Shown here: piece by piece, positions 46,140 to 54,777 of the stretch
How positions within the stretch are numbered: position 1 is the first letter of the stretch
Layout of the letters: each line of letters opens with the position of its first letter
From: Corallococcus carmarthensis
GTDB taxonomy: Bacteria > Myxococcota > Myxococcia > Myxococcales > Myxococcaceae
NCBI RefSeq assembly: GCF_003611695.1
Contig: NZ_RAWE01000018.1
Location: 1-64,000 of the forward strand
Length of the DNA stretch: 64,000 bases
Reading direction: 5' to 3'
Program-made: the position numbers and the translations under genes
Notes under the pieces: model-generated
Told to the model about the DNA's origin: nothing
The model's database searches: none
Seen by the model: only the letters and a program-made list of their open reading frames with translations

Positions 46140-47032
46140 CGCGCCCCCGCGATCTGTGCCGGCACCGCCGGCGTCCAAAGGTGACGGTCCACCGCGGCGA
46201 GCACGCCCGGCAGCCGCTGCATCAACGTAGCGAAATCCCCGGGCGACATCGCCTGCTGCCCGTCGCACAGTGCTTGCTCCGGCCGGGGATGGACTTCAAT
46301 CAACAATCCATCCGCCCCGCAGGCCGCCGCCGCCAGCGACATGGGCGTGATGAGCGACGGGATGCCCGTGGCATGCGACGGATCCACGATGACCGGCAGG
46401 TGCGTGCGCTCCTTCGCCCACGCCACCGCGGCCAGGTCCAGCGTGTTGCGCATCGACGTCTCGAAGGTGCGGATGCCGCGCTCGCACAGCAGCACCTGCT
46501 CGTTGCCGCCCGCCAGGATGTATTCAGCGGCGTTGAGCCACTCCTGCACCGTGGCGGACAGCCCGCGCTTGAGCAGCACCGGCTTGCGCAGCCGGCCCAG
46601 CGCGCGCAAGAGCCCGAAGTTCTGCATGTTCCGCGCGCCCACCTGGAGGATGTCCGAGTGCTCCGCCATGAGGGGCAGTTGCTCCGTCTCCATCACCTCG
46701 CTGATGATGGGCAGGCCGTGCCTCCGGCCGGCGTCCACCAACAGCTTCAGCCCCGGCTCCCCCATGCCCTGGAAAGCGTATGGACTGGTGCGCGGCTTGA
46801 ACACGCCTCCGCGCAGGAGGTGCGCACCCGCCTGCGCCACCGCGCGTGCCGCCAGTTCCAACTGCTCCGCGCCCTCCACCGCGCACGGCCCCGCCATCAC
46901 CACGAAGCCGGGGCCACCCACCTCCACGGCCCCTACGCGGACGCGGGTGCCCTCTGGACGCGCTGCGCGAAGGACGCGGTGTGCACCCGGGTCACGCCGC
47001 CCGGCTGGGTCCTCTGGCTGCTGGCCTCCCAC
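46136..47032 (-). CDS. aroF: DAHP synthase, type I-beta
   Basis: This 298-aa enzyme condenses PEP and erythrose-4-phosphate, the entry to the shikimate pathway. Signatures: [41 protein letters not shown] and VDPSHATGI with a metal His. It lacks the N-terminal ACT or chorismate-mutase domains that make some family members feedback-sensitive, so control may be transcriptional. It starts with GTG at 47032, with AAGGAG 5 nt upstream, and is the first gene of the leftward operon. Confidence 0.93.
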   Translation of the reverse strand: MGGQQPEDPAGRRDPGAHRVLRAARPEGTRVRVGAVEVGGPGFVVMAGPCAVEGAEQLELAARAVAQAGAHLLRGGVFKPRTSPYAFQGMGEPGLKLLVDAGRRHGLPIISEVMETEQLPLMAEHSDILQVGARNMQNFGLLRALGRLRKPVLLKRGLSATVQEWLNAAEYILAGGNEQVLLCERGIRTFETSMRNTLDLAAVAWAKERTHLPVIVDPSHATGIPSLITPMSLAAAACGADGLLIEVHPRPEQALCDGQQAMSPGDFATLMQRLPGVLAAVDRHLWTPAVPAQIAGAR

Positions 47033-47072
47033 AATGGCTCCTTCGCTGGAGTTACGGGAATTCAGATTCCAT

Positions 47073-47096
47073 GGAGTTCAAGCGGTTTTGAACTCC
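47073..47096. repeat. 9-bp perfect dyad between the aro and men operons
   Basis: GGAGTTCAA (47073-47081) and TTGAACTCC (47088-47096) are perfect complements around gcggtt. In the leftward transcript the dyad occupies roughly positions +2 to +25, so it can act as an operator at the start site or as a 5' RNA hairpin. Confidence 0.6.
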
Positions 47097-47104
47097 TTGG
47101 TGCA

Positions 47105-47132
47105 TGTATAGCCGAGATCGCTTAGAAGACAA
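47105..47132 (-). promoter_or_regulatory. Predicted promoter of the aro operon
   Basis: Read leftward, the -35 TTGTCT (47127-47132) and the -10 TATACA (47105-47110) are 16 nt apart. Transcription should begin near 47098, giving a leader of about 66 nt. The leader contains the 9-bp dyad and a six-codon ATG...TAA frame (MESEFP) without a ribosome site. Confidence 0.5.
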
Positions 47133-47179
47133 TCGAAGGTGATGTCACTCGCATCCCCCGAGGTGCAGGAGAATGGCTG

Positions 47180-48475
47180 ATGACGCCGCTCAGTCCCGCT
47201 GAGGGCCCGCGATGGGTCGCCGGGATGATGCCCCTGGCGGGAGTGGATCCGCTGGCTGGAGCAGGCAGCCTCGGCGTTCCTTCCGTGTATTGGGAGCGGC
47301 CGGTGGCACGCGAGGCGGTGGCGGGATGGGGCGAAGCGGGTGTCCTGGAAGCGCATGCACCGGGCGAGTTGCCGGCGGTGCTCGGTGCGCTCGGGCAGGA
47401 CAGCGTGCGGTGGTTGGACGCGGCGTCTCCTCTGTTGCCGGGCCCCTGGTTCGGCGGCATGCGTTTCAGCCCGACGGAACCGGTGGATGGCGCGTGGCGC
47501 TCGCACGGACTGGCGCGCTGGACGCTGCCGGAGGTGCTGGTGTGGCGCGATGGCAGCGCGCTGGCGGTCGCGGTCTTCGCGCTGGAAGTGCCTGGCGCGG
47601 AGGACGTGGTGCGCTCGCGGCTGGAGCGCGTGCGGGCGTCCTTTCCTCAGGCCTACCGGCACCCGGTGGGCGAGCCGGTGGCGCTGCGCACGGCCTCGTC
47701 GCGGCCGGACTTCGAGGCGCTGGTGGATCGCGCGGTGGAGGCCATTGGCGCGGGCCAGTTGCACAAGGTGGTGCTGGCGCGGGCGCTGGATGCGGAAGGG
47801 CCGGCCCCCTTCGACGTGGTGGATGTGCTGGCGCGCCTGCGCGAGCAGAACCCGCGCTGCGCGACGTTCCTCTTCCGCGCGCCGGACGGCACGGGCTTCC
47901 TGGGCGCGACGCCGGAGACGCTGTGCCGGGTGGACGGGCGGCGGCTGGAGACGGAGGCGCTCGCGGGATCCGCGGCACCGGGTGGCGCGGAGGCGCTGGA
48001 CGCCAGCGACAAGGACCGGCGCGAGCATGACGCGGTGGTGCGCTACATCCTCCAGGCGCTGACGCCGGTGGCGGCGAGCGTGTCCGCGGACGCGCAGCCG
48101 TCGGTGCTCGCGCTGAAGAACGTGGTGCACCTGCGCACGGGCATCCGCGCGGAGCTGGCGGAAGGAGTGGACACCGCGCGGGTCGTCACCGCGCTGCACC
48201 CCACGCCGGCGGTGGGCGGCACGCCGCGCGAGCGCGCGCTGTCGTTCCTGGTGGAGCACGAGTCGTTGGACCGGGGTTGGTACGCGGGGCCGGTGGGCTG
48301 GGTGGGCCCCGGACGCGCACACCTGGTGGTGGCGTTGCGCTCGGCGCTGGTGCGCGGTGCGAAGGCCCGGCTCTTCGTGGGCGCGGGCATCGTCGCGGGC
48401 TCCAGCGCGGAGTCCGAGTGGCGGGAGACGGAGATGAAGAGTCTGGCCATGCTGCGCGCGCTGGGGGGCCGGTGA
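47180..48475 (+). CDS. menF: Isochorismate synthase (MenF)
   Basis: This 431-aa enzyme isomerises chorismate to isochorismate, the first menaquinone step. The chorismate-binding fold spans about 180-425: QLHKVVLARALD, GFLGATPETL, ALAGSAAPGG, HLRTGIRAEL, LHPTPAVGGTPRE, and FVGAGIVAGSSAESEW with the Mg ligands. GGAG 8 nt upstream supports the ATG. The stop overlaps the menD start (TGATG). Confidence 0.93.
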   Translation: MTPLSPAEGPRWVAGMMPLAGVDPLAGAGSLGVPSVYWERPVAREAVAGWGEAGVLEAHAPGELPAVLGALGQDSVRWLDAASPLLPGPWFGGMRFSPTEPVDGAWRSHGLARWTLPEVLVWRDGSALAVAVFALEVPGAEDVVRSRLERVRASFPQAYRHPVGEPVALRTASSRPDFEALVDRAVEAIGAGQLHKVVLARALDAEGPAPFDVVDVLARLREQNPRCATFLFRAPDGTGFLGATPETLCRVDGRRLETEALAGSAAPGGAEALDASDKDRREHDAVVRYILQALTPVAASVSADAQPSVLALKNVVHLRTGIRAELAEGVDTARVVTALHPTPAVGGTPRERALSFLVEHESLDRGWYAGPVGWVGPGRAHLVVALRSALVRGAKARLFVGAGIVAGSSAESEWRETEMKSLAMLRALGGR

Positions 48476-50244
48476 TGTCCCTGGACACCAACCTCAACGT
48501 GCTGTGGTCGCGTGCGCTGCTGGAGGAGCTGGTGCGGGGCGGCGTCCGGCACGCGGTGGTGTGTCCGGGCTCCCGTTCGTCGGCGCTGGCGCTCGCGTGC
48601 GCGCACACGCCGGGCCTGCGCGTCTGGTCCGTCATCGACGAGCGGAGCGCGGGCTTCTTCGCGCTGGGCATGGCCAAGCAGTCGCGCCAGCCGGTGGTTC
48701 TGGTCGCGACGAGCGGTTCGGCGGGCGCGCACTTCTTCCCGGCCGTCATCGAGGCGGCCATGGCCCAGGTGCCGCTGGTCATCCTCACGGCGGACCGCCC
48801 GCTGGAACTGCAGGGCTGGGGCGCGCCGCAGACGGTGCCCCAGGGCCGTTTCTACGGAGACTTCGCGCGGCTGTTCGCGGACGTGGGCATGCCCGAGGCG
48901 AACAGTCCGGCCATCGCGCACCTGCGGGCCACGGCCGCCCGCGCGGTGAGCACCGCGTGCCGCGCGCCCCGGGGCGCCGTGCAACTCAACGTGCCGTTCC
49001 GCGAACCGCTGGCGCCCATTCCGCAGGACTTCGGCGCGGAGAAGCTGACGGCGCTCGCGAGGGAAGGGCGGGCGGACGCTCCCATCACCCGCATCCTGCC
49101 GGCGTCGCGGGCCCCGGACGCCGAGGCGCTGGACGCCGTACGCGCCCGCATCGCCGCCACCGAGCGCGGCGTCATCGTGTGTGGTCCCCGCGACGAGGAC
49201 GACGGCTTCGCGGAGGCCATCGCCGCGCTGAGCCTGGCGACAGGCTACCCGGTGCTCGCGGAGGCCACATCCCAGGCGCGCTATGGCGGCGGCCCGCTGA
49301 CGGTGTCGCTCTACGACGCGCTCCTCCGCCATGAACCGTTCACGCGGAGCCACACGCCGGAGCTGGTGCTGCGTTTCGGCGGAGGCCTGACGCCCAAGTC
49401 GCCGCAGCAGTGGCTGGACACCTCCGGCGCGGACATCACCGTCTTCAGCGACGAAAGCGCGCTGTACGACCCGGCGCACCGGGCCGCGCGGGTGGTGGAA
49501 GGCAACGCGGTGCTCGCGTGCCGGGCGCTGACGGAAGGGCTGTCGAGAGGCCCCGGCCGCTGGGCGCAGGACTTCGTGAACGCGGAGCGGATGGCCCGCA
49601 GCGCGCTGGAGGCGGCGCTCGGTGAGCAGTCCGAGGCATTGACCGAGCCCCGGCTGGCGCGCGAGGTGGTGGCGGCGCTGCCGGCGAACGCGCTGTTCTT
49701 CGTGTCCAGCAGCATGCCCATCCGCGCGGTGGATGCCTTCGCGCACGGTGGCTGTGTGCCGCTGCGCGTGCTGGCGAACCGGGGGGCCAACGGCATCGAC
49801 GGCATCGTGTCCAGCGCGGCGGGCATGGCCGCGGCGGCCGGCAGGCCCGCGGTGCTGCTGTCCGGCGACCTGGCGCTCCTGCACGACGTGGGCGGGCTCG
49901 TCACGGCGGCGCGGGCGCGCGTGCCCCTGACGGTCGTGGTGGTGAACAACGACGGCGGCGGCATCTTCTCCTTCCTGCCATTGGCGCAGGTGGCGAAGCC
50001 GGACGAGTTCGAGACCCTCTTCGGCACGCCGCATGGCGTGGACCTGTCGCACGCGGCGGCGCTCGCGGGTGCTCGCTTCGAGCGGCCCACGACGCCCGCG
50101 GCCCTGCGTGCGGCGGTGCGCACCGGGCTGGAGGGTGGCCTCCACCTGGTGGAGGTCCAGGTGGACCGGACCACCAACGTGGCTGCGCACCGGCACCTCT
50201 ATGCGCGGATGGCCGCCGCACTGGGAGAAGGACCATGGGCGTGA
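48475..50244 (+). CDS. menD: SEPHCHC synthase (MenD)
   Basis: This 589-aa thiamine-diphosphate enzyme adds the 2-oxoglutarate-derived succinyl unit to isochorismate. Signatures: VVCPGSRSSALALA, the N-terminal catalytic Glu in IDERSAGFFALG, ATSGSAGAHFFPAVIEA, and the ThDP motif LSGDLALLHDVGGL ... VVVNNDGGGIFSFLP. Length is typical. The 3' end overlaps menH by 10 bp. Confidence 0.95.
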   Translation: MSLDTNLNVLWSRALLEELVRGGVRHAVVCPGSRSSALALACAHTPGLRVWSVIDERSAGFFALGMAKQSRQPVVLVATSGSAGAHFFPAVIEAAMAQVPLVILTADRPLELQGWGAPQTVPQGRFYGDFARLFADVGMPEANSPAIAHLRATAARAVSTACRAPRGAVQLNVPFREPLAPIPQDFGAEKLTALAREGRADAPITRILPASRAPDAEALDAVRARIAATERGVIVCGPRDEDDGFAEAIAALSLATGYPVLAEATSQARYGGGPLTVSLYDALLRHEPFTRSHTPELVLRFGGGLTPKSPQQWLDTSGADITVFSDESALYDPAHRAARVVEGNAVLACRALTEGLSRGPGRWAQDFVNAERMARSALEAALGEQSEALTEPRLAREVVAALPANALFFVSSSMPIRAVDAFAHGGCVPLRVLANRGANGIDGIVSSAAGMAAAAGRPAVLLSGDLALLHDVGGLVTAARARVPLTVVVVNNDGGGIFSFLPLAQVAKPDEFETLFGTPHGVDLSHAAALAGARFERPTTPAALRAAVRTGLEGGLHLVEVQVDRTTNVAAHRHLYARMAAALGEGPWA

Positions 50245-51086
50245 CGCTCGCTTATGACACCTGGGGCGAAGGCCCCCATACGCTCCTGGCGCTGCACGGC
50301 TTCACCGGCAGCGGCGCCTCGTTCGGACACCTGCATCCGCTGCTCGGCCGCTCCGTGCGCGTGGTGGCGGTGGACCTTCCCGGCCACGGCCGCACGCCGC
50401 TGCCGGAGAAGACGGGGCGCGACGGCTTCCTGGAGACGGTGGACGCCGTCGTCCAACTGGCGCGCGAGCTGGGCGGCCAGGTGGATCTGCTCGGCTATTC
50501 GCAGGGTGCGCGGCTGGCGCTGGGCGCCGCGGTGCGCGCGCCGGAGTGCTTCGGCCGGCTGATCATGGAGAGCGGCTCGCCCGGCCTGCACCGCCGTCAG
50601 GAGCGCTCCGAACGGCGCGAGGCGGACGCCAAGCTCGTGGACTTCATCCGCACGAAGGGCGTGGATGCCTTCGTGGACCGGTGGGAAGCGCTGCCCCTCT
50701 TCGACGGGCTGCGCCGCCTGCCGGATCCGGAGCAGTCCGCGCTGCGCGAGCGCCGCAAGGCGTGCACGAGGGAAGGGCTCGCCGGGGCGTTGGAGACCCT
50801 GGGCCTGGGCGTGCAGCCGGACTACTGGCCGGCGCTGCACCGTCAGCGGCTGCCCACGCTGCTGCTCACCGGGGATCAGGACGTGAAGTTCACGACCCTG
50901 GCGCGGCGCATGGCGGCGGAGCTGCCGGTGGTGTGGCGCCACGCGTTCGCCGGGGTCACGCATGCCCCGCACCTGGAGGCGCCGGAGGCGTACGTGCGCG
51001 AAGTGCTCTCGTTCCTCCAGACGCCCTGGTACGAAGCGCCGCAGTTCGAATCCGCCATCCTGGCGCGAGAGGCGACCCACTCGTGA
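50235..51086 (+). CDS. menH: SHCHC synthase (MenH)
   Basis: This 283-aa alpha/beta hydrolase-fold lyase eliminates pyruvate from SEPHCHC. The oxyanion region is LHGFTGSG, the nucleophile elbow is GYSQGAR (the MenH variant), an Asp lies in [10 protein letters not shown] and the catalytic His in [11 protein letters not shown]. Position between menD and menA supports the call. The stop overlaps the GTG start of menA. Confidence 0.9.
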   Translation: MGVTLAYDTWGEGPHTLLALHGFTGSGASFGHLHPLLGRSVRVVAVDLPGHGRTPLPEKTGRDGFLETVDAVVQLARELGGQVDLLGYSQGARLALGAAVRAPECFGRLIMESGSPGLHRRQERSERREADAKLVDFIRTKGVDAFVDRWEALPLFDGLRRLPDPEQSALRERRKACTREGLAGALETLGLGVQPDYWPALHRQRLPTLLLTGDQDVKFTTLARRMAAELPVVWRHAFAGVTHAPHLEAPEAYVREVLSFLQTPWYEAPQFESAILAREATHS

Positions 51087-52003
51087 CGACCCTGGTGAGC
51101 AATCCCTCCGGTGCGGTGCCTCCCCGGCCCACGCTGAAGACGTGGCTGATGGCCGTGCGTCCGAAGACGCTGACCGCCGGCGCGGTGCCGGTGCTGGTGG
51201 CCACGGCGCTCGCGTACAGCAACGGCGTGGGGCGCCTGTTGCCCGCGCTCGCGGCGCTGCTGGGCGCGGTGCTGATCCAGATCGGCACCAACTTCATCAA
51301 CGACTTCTATGACTACAAGAAGGGCGCGGACACCGAGGAGCGCCTGGGGCCCAAGCGCGTGACGCAGAGCGGGCTCATCGCGCCGGGCACGGTGCTGCTG
51401 GGCGGCCTCGTGTGCTTCGCGCTGGCGACGCTGGTGGGGCTGTACCTGGTGGCGGTGGGCGGCTGGCCCATCGTGTTCATCGGGGTGGCCTCGCTGGTGT
51501 GCGGCTACGCGTACACGGGCGGCCCGTATCCGCTGGGCTACCACGGCCTGGGCGACCTGTTCGTGCTCATCTTCTTCGGCATCGTCGCGGTGACGGGCAC
51601 GTACTACGTGCAGGCCGGCTTCGTGGCCCCGGCGGCCTGGTGGGTGTCGCTGCCGGTGGGCGCCATCGGCACGTGCCTCATCGTGGTGAACAACCAGCGC
51701 GACGCGAGCACGGACGTGAAGGCCGGCAAGCGCACGGTGGTGGTGCGCTTCGGCCAGGGCTTCGGCCGCGCGGAGTACGTGCTGCTGCTGGTGGCCTCCT
51801 ACGTCACGCCGTTCATCCTGTTCGCCAGGGGCTACGCGAGCGCCTGGGTCTTCCTGCCGCTCCTGAGCCTGCCGTTGGTGGTGCCGCCGCTGAAGCTGAT
51901 GCTGAAGGCGGAGGGCGCCGCGCTCAACCCCGCGCTGGGCGGGACGGCACGCCTGCAGATGGTGTTCGGGCTGCTGTTCGCGGTGGGGCTGTACCTGCGC
52001 TGA
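51083..52003 (+). CDS. menA: 1,4-Dihydroxy-2-naphthoate polyprenyltransferase (MenA)
   Basis: This 306-aa UbiA-family membrane enzyme attaches the isoprenoid tail to DHNA. Eight or nine TM helices are apparent. The two Asp-rich prenyl-diphosphate sites are [11 protein letters not shown] and [16 protein letters not shown]. It starts with GTG at 51083 inside the menH stop (GTGA). It is the only integral membrane protein of the operon. Confidence 0.93.
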   Translation: MTTLVSNPSGAVPPRPTLKTWLMAVRPKTLTAGAVPVLVATALAYSNGVGRLLPALAALLGAVLIQIGTNFINDFYDYKKGADTEERLGPKRVTQSGLIAPGTVLLGGLVCFALATLVGLYLVAVGGWPIVFIGVASLVCGYAYTGGPYPLGYHGLGDLFVLIFFGIVAVTGTYYVQAGFVAPAAWWVSLPVGAIGTCLIVVNNQRDASTDVKAGKRTVVVRFGQGFGRAEYVLLLVASYVTPFILFARGYASAWVFLPLLSLPLVVPPLKLMLKAEGAALNPALGGTARLQMVFGLLFAVGLYLR

Positions 52004-52012
52004 AGGGTTGTC

Positions 52013-53167
52013 ATGCGCATCACCGAAGCAACGCTCACCCCGCTGCACCTCGCGCTCTCCACCCCCCTGAAGACGGCGAGGGGCTCGTACGCCACGCGCG
52101 ACGGGTTCCTCGTGCGATTGCGCGACGAGGACGGCCACGTGGGGCAGGGCGAGGCGATGCCGCTGCCCGAGTTCGGCACGGAGTCACTGGCCACCACGCA
52201 CACGGTGCTGCGCGGGTGGCTGGGGTCCCTCAAGGGCCAGTCGCTGGAGGACAGCATCGAGGGCATCGAAGCCACGCTCGTGCCGTCGGCCAGTGAGGAA
52301 GTGCGCCAGCACGGTGCGCGGCTCCGCGGCATCGACATCGAGGAGCCCGTCCCCGCCGCGCAGCACGGCCTGGAACTGGCGCTGCTGGACCTGCTGGCCC
52401 AGCGCAAGGGTGTGCCCTTGTGCTGGCTGCTCGCGGAGGAGGCGAGGCAGGAGGTCCTGGTGAACGCGCTGCTGAGCGCCGTGGAGCCCGAGGCCCTGGC
52501 CCACGAAGCGCGAGCGGCGGTGGAGGAGGGCTACCAGACGCTGAAGGTGAAGGTCGCGGGCCGCTCGCTGGACGAGGACGAAGCCCGGGTGCGCGCCGTG
52601 CGCGACGCGGTGGGCCCCCGCGTGCGTCTGCGCCTGGACGCGAACGGCGGCTGGACTGAGCCCGAAGCCAACCGCGCCCTGGATCGGCTGGGCTGGTACG
52701 ACCTGGAGCTGGTGGAGCAGCCCACCCATCCCGAGGACCTGCAGGCGCTGTGGCGCGTGCAGCGCCGTGCCCCGTGCCTCATCGCCGCGGATGAGACGCT
52801 CGCCACGCCCGCCTCGGTGCGCACGCTCCTCACAATGGACCTGGGCGGCGGGCCGGCGGTGGGCGCGGTGGTGATCAAGCCGATGGTGCTCGGAGGGTTG
52901 CTGCCCTCCATGGTGGTGGCGCTGCGTGCGGCCCACCTGGGCATGCACGCGTTCGTCACCAGCTCCATCGACGGCGTGGTGGCCCGTGCGGGCGCCGCGC
53001 ACCTGGCGTCCGCGCTGCCGTCAGGAGAGTTGGCCTCCGGGCTCGCCGTGGGGCGGCTCTTCGCGGACGAGCCGAGGGATCATCCCTATCAACCCCAGCG
53101 GGGACTCATCCGGCTGCGCGACCTGCCCGGGCTGGGGCTGAACCCGGACCTCATCCGGGACCGCTGA
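52013..53167 (+). CDS. menC: o-Succinylbenzoate synthase (MenC)
   Basis: This 384-aa enolase-superfamily dehydratase makes o-succinylbenzoate. The catalytic Lys pair is in TLKVKVAG (K-x-K), and the metal ligands are in RLDANGG, LELVEQP and AADETL. A third conserved Lys is in VVIKPMVLGG. Order and length fit. A gap of 9 bp separates it from menA. Confidence 0.92.
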   Translation: MRITEATLTPLHLALSTPLKTARGSYATRDGFLVRLRDEDGHVGQGEAMPLPEFGTESLATTHTVLRGWLGSLKGQSLEDSIEGIEATLVPSASEEVRQHGARLRGIDIEEPVPAAQHGLELALLDLLAQRKGVPLCWLLAEEARQEVLVNALLSAVEPEALAHEARAAVEEGYQTLKVKVAGRSLDEDEARVRAVRDAVGPRVRLRLDANGGWTEPEANRALDRLGWYDLELVEQPTHPEDLQALWRVQRRAPCLIAADETLATPASVRTLLTMDLGGGPAVGAVVIKPMVLGGLLPSMVVALRAAHLGMHAFVTSSIDGVVARAGAAHLASALPSGELASGLAVGRLFADEPRDHPYQPQRGLIRLRDLPGLGLNPDLIRDR

Positions 53168-53208
53168 GCCATGCGCTCCGGCCGTCCCAGCCTCGGAGAC
53201 GCCAGGCC

Positions 53209-54672
53209 ATGACCTACGACTGCCCCATCCGCGAAGGCGCGCGCCGGCATCCCGAAGCGGAGGCGCTGCGCTTCACGGGACAGACCTGGACCTTCCGGGC
53301 GCTGGACGAAGAGGTGGCGCGCTGGACAGCAGCGCTGGCCGCGCACGGAGTGGATCAGGGGGACCGCGTGGCGCTGCTGTCCACGAGCCACCCGTCGGTG
53401 ACCTTCCTCTTCTGGGCCCTGGGCCGCCTGGGCGCGGTGTTCGCGCCGCTCAACGCCCGGCTCACCCCGGCGGAGCTGCGGCCCCTGCTGGAGGCCGTCG
53501 AGCCTCGCCTCAACCTGGCACTCAACGCCCTGCGCGACCGGCTTCCCGGAGCGGAGTCCCTGGAGTCCTTCCTGGAGGGCGTCGCGGCGCACTCCGTACC
53601 CGTACGAGCCTGGGACGCGGACACGCCCCGGGTCATCCTCTTCACCAGCGGGACGACGGGGAGGCCCAAGGGCGCCGTGCTCACGGAAGGCGCCTTTCGC
53701 GCCTCGTGCCGGGCCTCGGCCGCGAACCTGGGCGCGCACCCCGCGCCGCGCTGGCTGGGCACGCTGCCGCTGTTCCACGTCGGCGGTCTGGCCATGCTGA
53801 CGCGCACCGCGTACGAGGGCGGCTGCCTCCTCCTGCACGAGCGCTTCGACGCGGACGCGGTCAACCGCGCCATCGACACGGAGGGCACTTCACACGCCAG
53901 CTTCGTCGCCACCACGCTGGAGCGGGTGCTGGACGCGAGGCAGGACCGCAAGCTGCCCGCCACCTTCCAGTGCGCGCTGATTGGCGGCGGTCCCGTCCCC
54001 ACGGCGCTGCTCACACGGGCCCGTGCCGCGGGACTCCTGGCCCTCCAGACCTACGGCCTCACCGAGGCCTGCTCCCAGGTCACCACCGAGCGTCCCACGG
54101 AAGCGGATGGCCGCACCGCGGGTCCACCCCTGCCGGGATTGGAGGTCCGCATCGTCGGGACGGACGGCACGACGCTCGGTGAGGGACAGGAAGGCGACGT
54201 GGAGGTCCGGGGCCCCACGCTCATGGCCCGCTATTGGCGCCAGCGCGATGCCACGCGAGACGCCTTCCACGACGGCTGGTTGCGAACCCGGGACGTAGGC
54301 GTCCTGGACGCGAAGGGGCGCCTCACCCTCCTGTCGCGCCGCACGGACCTCATCGTGCGGGGAGGGGAGAACCTCTACCCGGCGGAGATCGAAGCCGTCC
54401 TCGCCAACCACCCGGCCATCCTGGAGTCCGCCATCGTCGGCGTGCCGGATCCGCACTGGGGTGAAGTCCCCGTCGCCTTCGTCGTCCTGCGCCCCGGCCA
54501 TGCCCTGCCCGGAGACCTGGACGCGTGGTGCCGGCAGTCGCTCGCGCGCTTCAAGGTCCCCACCCGCTTTGTTTCAGTTGAAACATTGCCTCGGAACGCG
54601 ATGAGCAAGGTGGAGCGCGCCGTCCTCCGGAAACACGCCCTGTCTCATCCCCCGTATCAGCCAGGGTCCTAA
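53209..54672 (+). CDS. menE: o-Succinylbenzoate-CoA ligase (MenE)
   Basis: This 487-aa ANL adenylating enzyme activates o-succinylbenzoate to its CoA ester. ATP motifs: FTSGTTGRPKGAVLTE, YGLTEACSQ, and TRDVGVLDAKGRLTLLSRRTD with GGENLYPAEIE; the C-terminal Lys is in RNAMSKVERA. It is the last gene of the men operon; menB is missing. An AT-rich palindrome interrupts its GC-rich codons at 54570-54585. Confidence 0.92.
   Translation: MTYDCPIREGARRHPEAEALRFTGQTWTFRALDEEVARWTAALAAHGVDQGDRVALLSTSHPSVTFLFWALGRLGAVFAPLNARLTPAELRPLLEAVEPRLNLALNALRDRLPGAESLESFLEGVAAHSVPVRAWDADTPRVILFTSGTTGRPKGAVLTEGAFRASCRASAANLGAHPAPRWLGTLPLFHVGGLAMLTRTAYEGGCLLLHERFDADAVNRAIDTEGTSHASFVATTLERVLDARQDRKLPATFQCALIGGGPVPTALLTRARAAGLLALQTYGLTEACSQVTTERPTEADGRTAGPPLPGLEVRIVGTDGTTLGEGQEGDVEVRGPTLMARYWRQRDATRDAFHDGWLRTRDVGVLDAKGRLTLLSRRTDLIVRGGENLYPAEIEAVLANHPAILESAIVGVPDPHWGEVPVAFVVLRPGHALPGDLDAWCRQSLARFKVPTRFVSVETLPRNAMSKVERAVLRKHALSHPPYQPGS
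54570..54585. repeat. Palindrome TGTTTCA-GT-TGAAACA inside menE
   Basis: A perfect 7-bp dyad in the codons TTT GTT TCA GTT GAA ACA TTG, a run of AT-rich codons in a gene that otherwise prefers C or G at third positions. It lies about 160 bp upstream of the P450 promoter. Confidence 0.45.
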
Positions 54673-54735
54673 CAGCCCTGATTTCCTGCTGGGTGGGGTT
54701 CACAGGACTCGCTGAGAAGACCTGTCAGGTTGGGT

Positions 54736-54741
54736 TATAAT
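54736..54741 (+). promoter_or_regulatory. Consensus -10 (TATAAT) of the P450 gene
   Basis: TATAAT is an exact consensus -10, rare in this GC-rich DNA. The matching -35 position holds TGAGAA, a poor match, so an activator may be needed. Transcription would start near 54748, about 30 nt before the GTG at 54778, and excludes an earlier TTG start at 54730. Confidence 0.55.
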
Positions 54742-54777
54742 ATTCCGCTGTGGGGGGATCCTGAGAGGAAGCTCAAG

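Noticed and set aside
48043-50196. 717-codon - strand frame opposite menD
   Set aside because: Antisense shadow of a high-GC gene; menD on the + strand has all family motifs.
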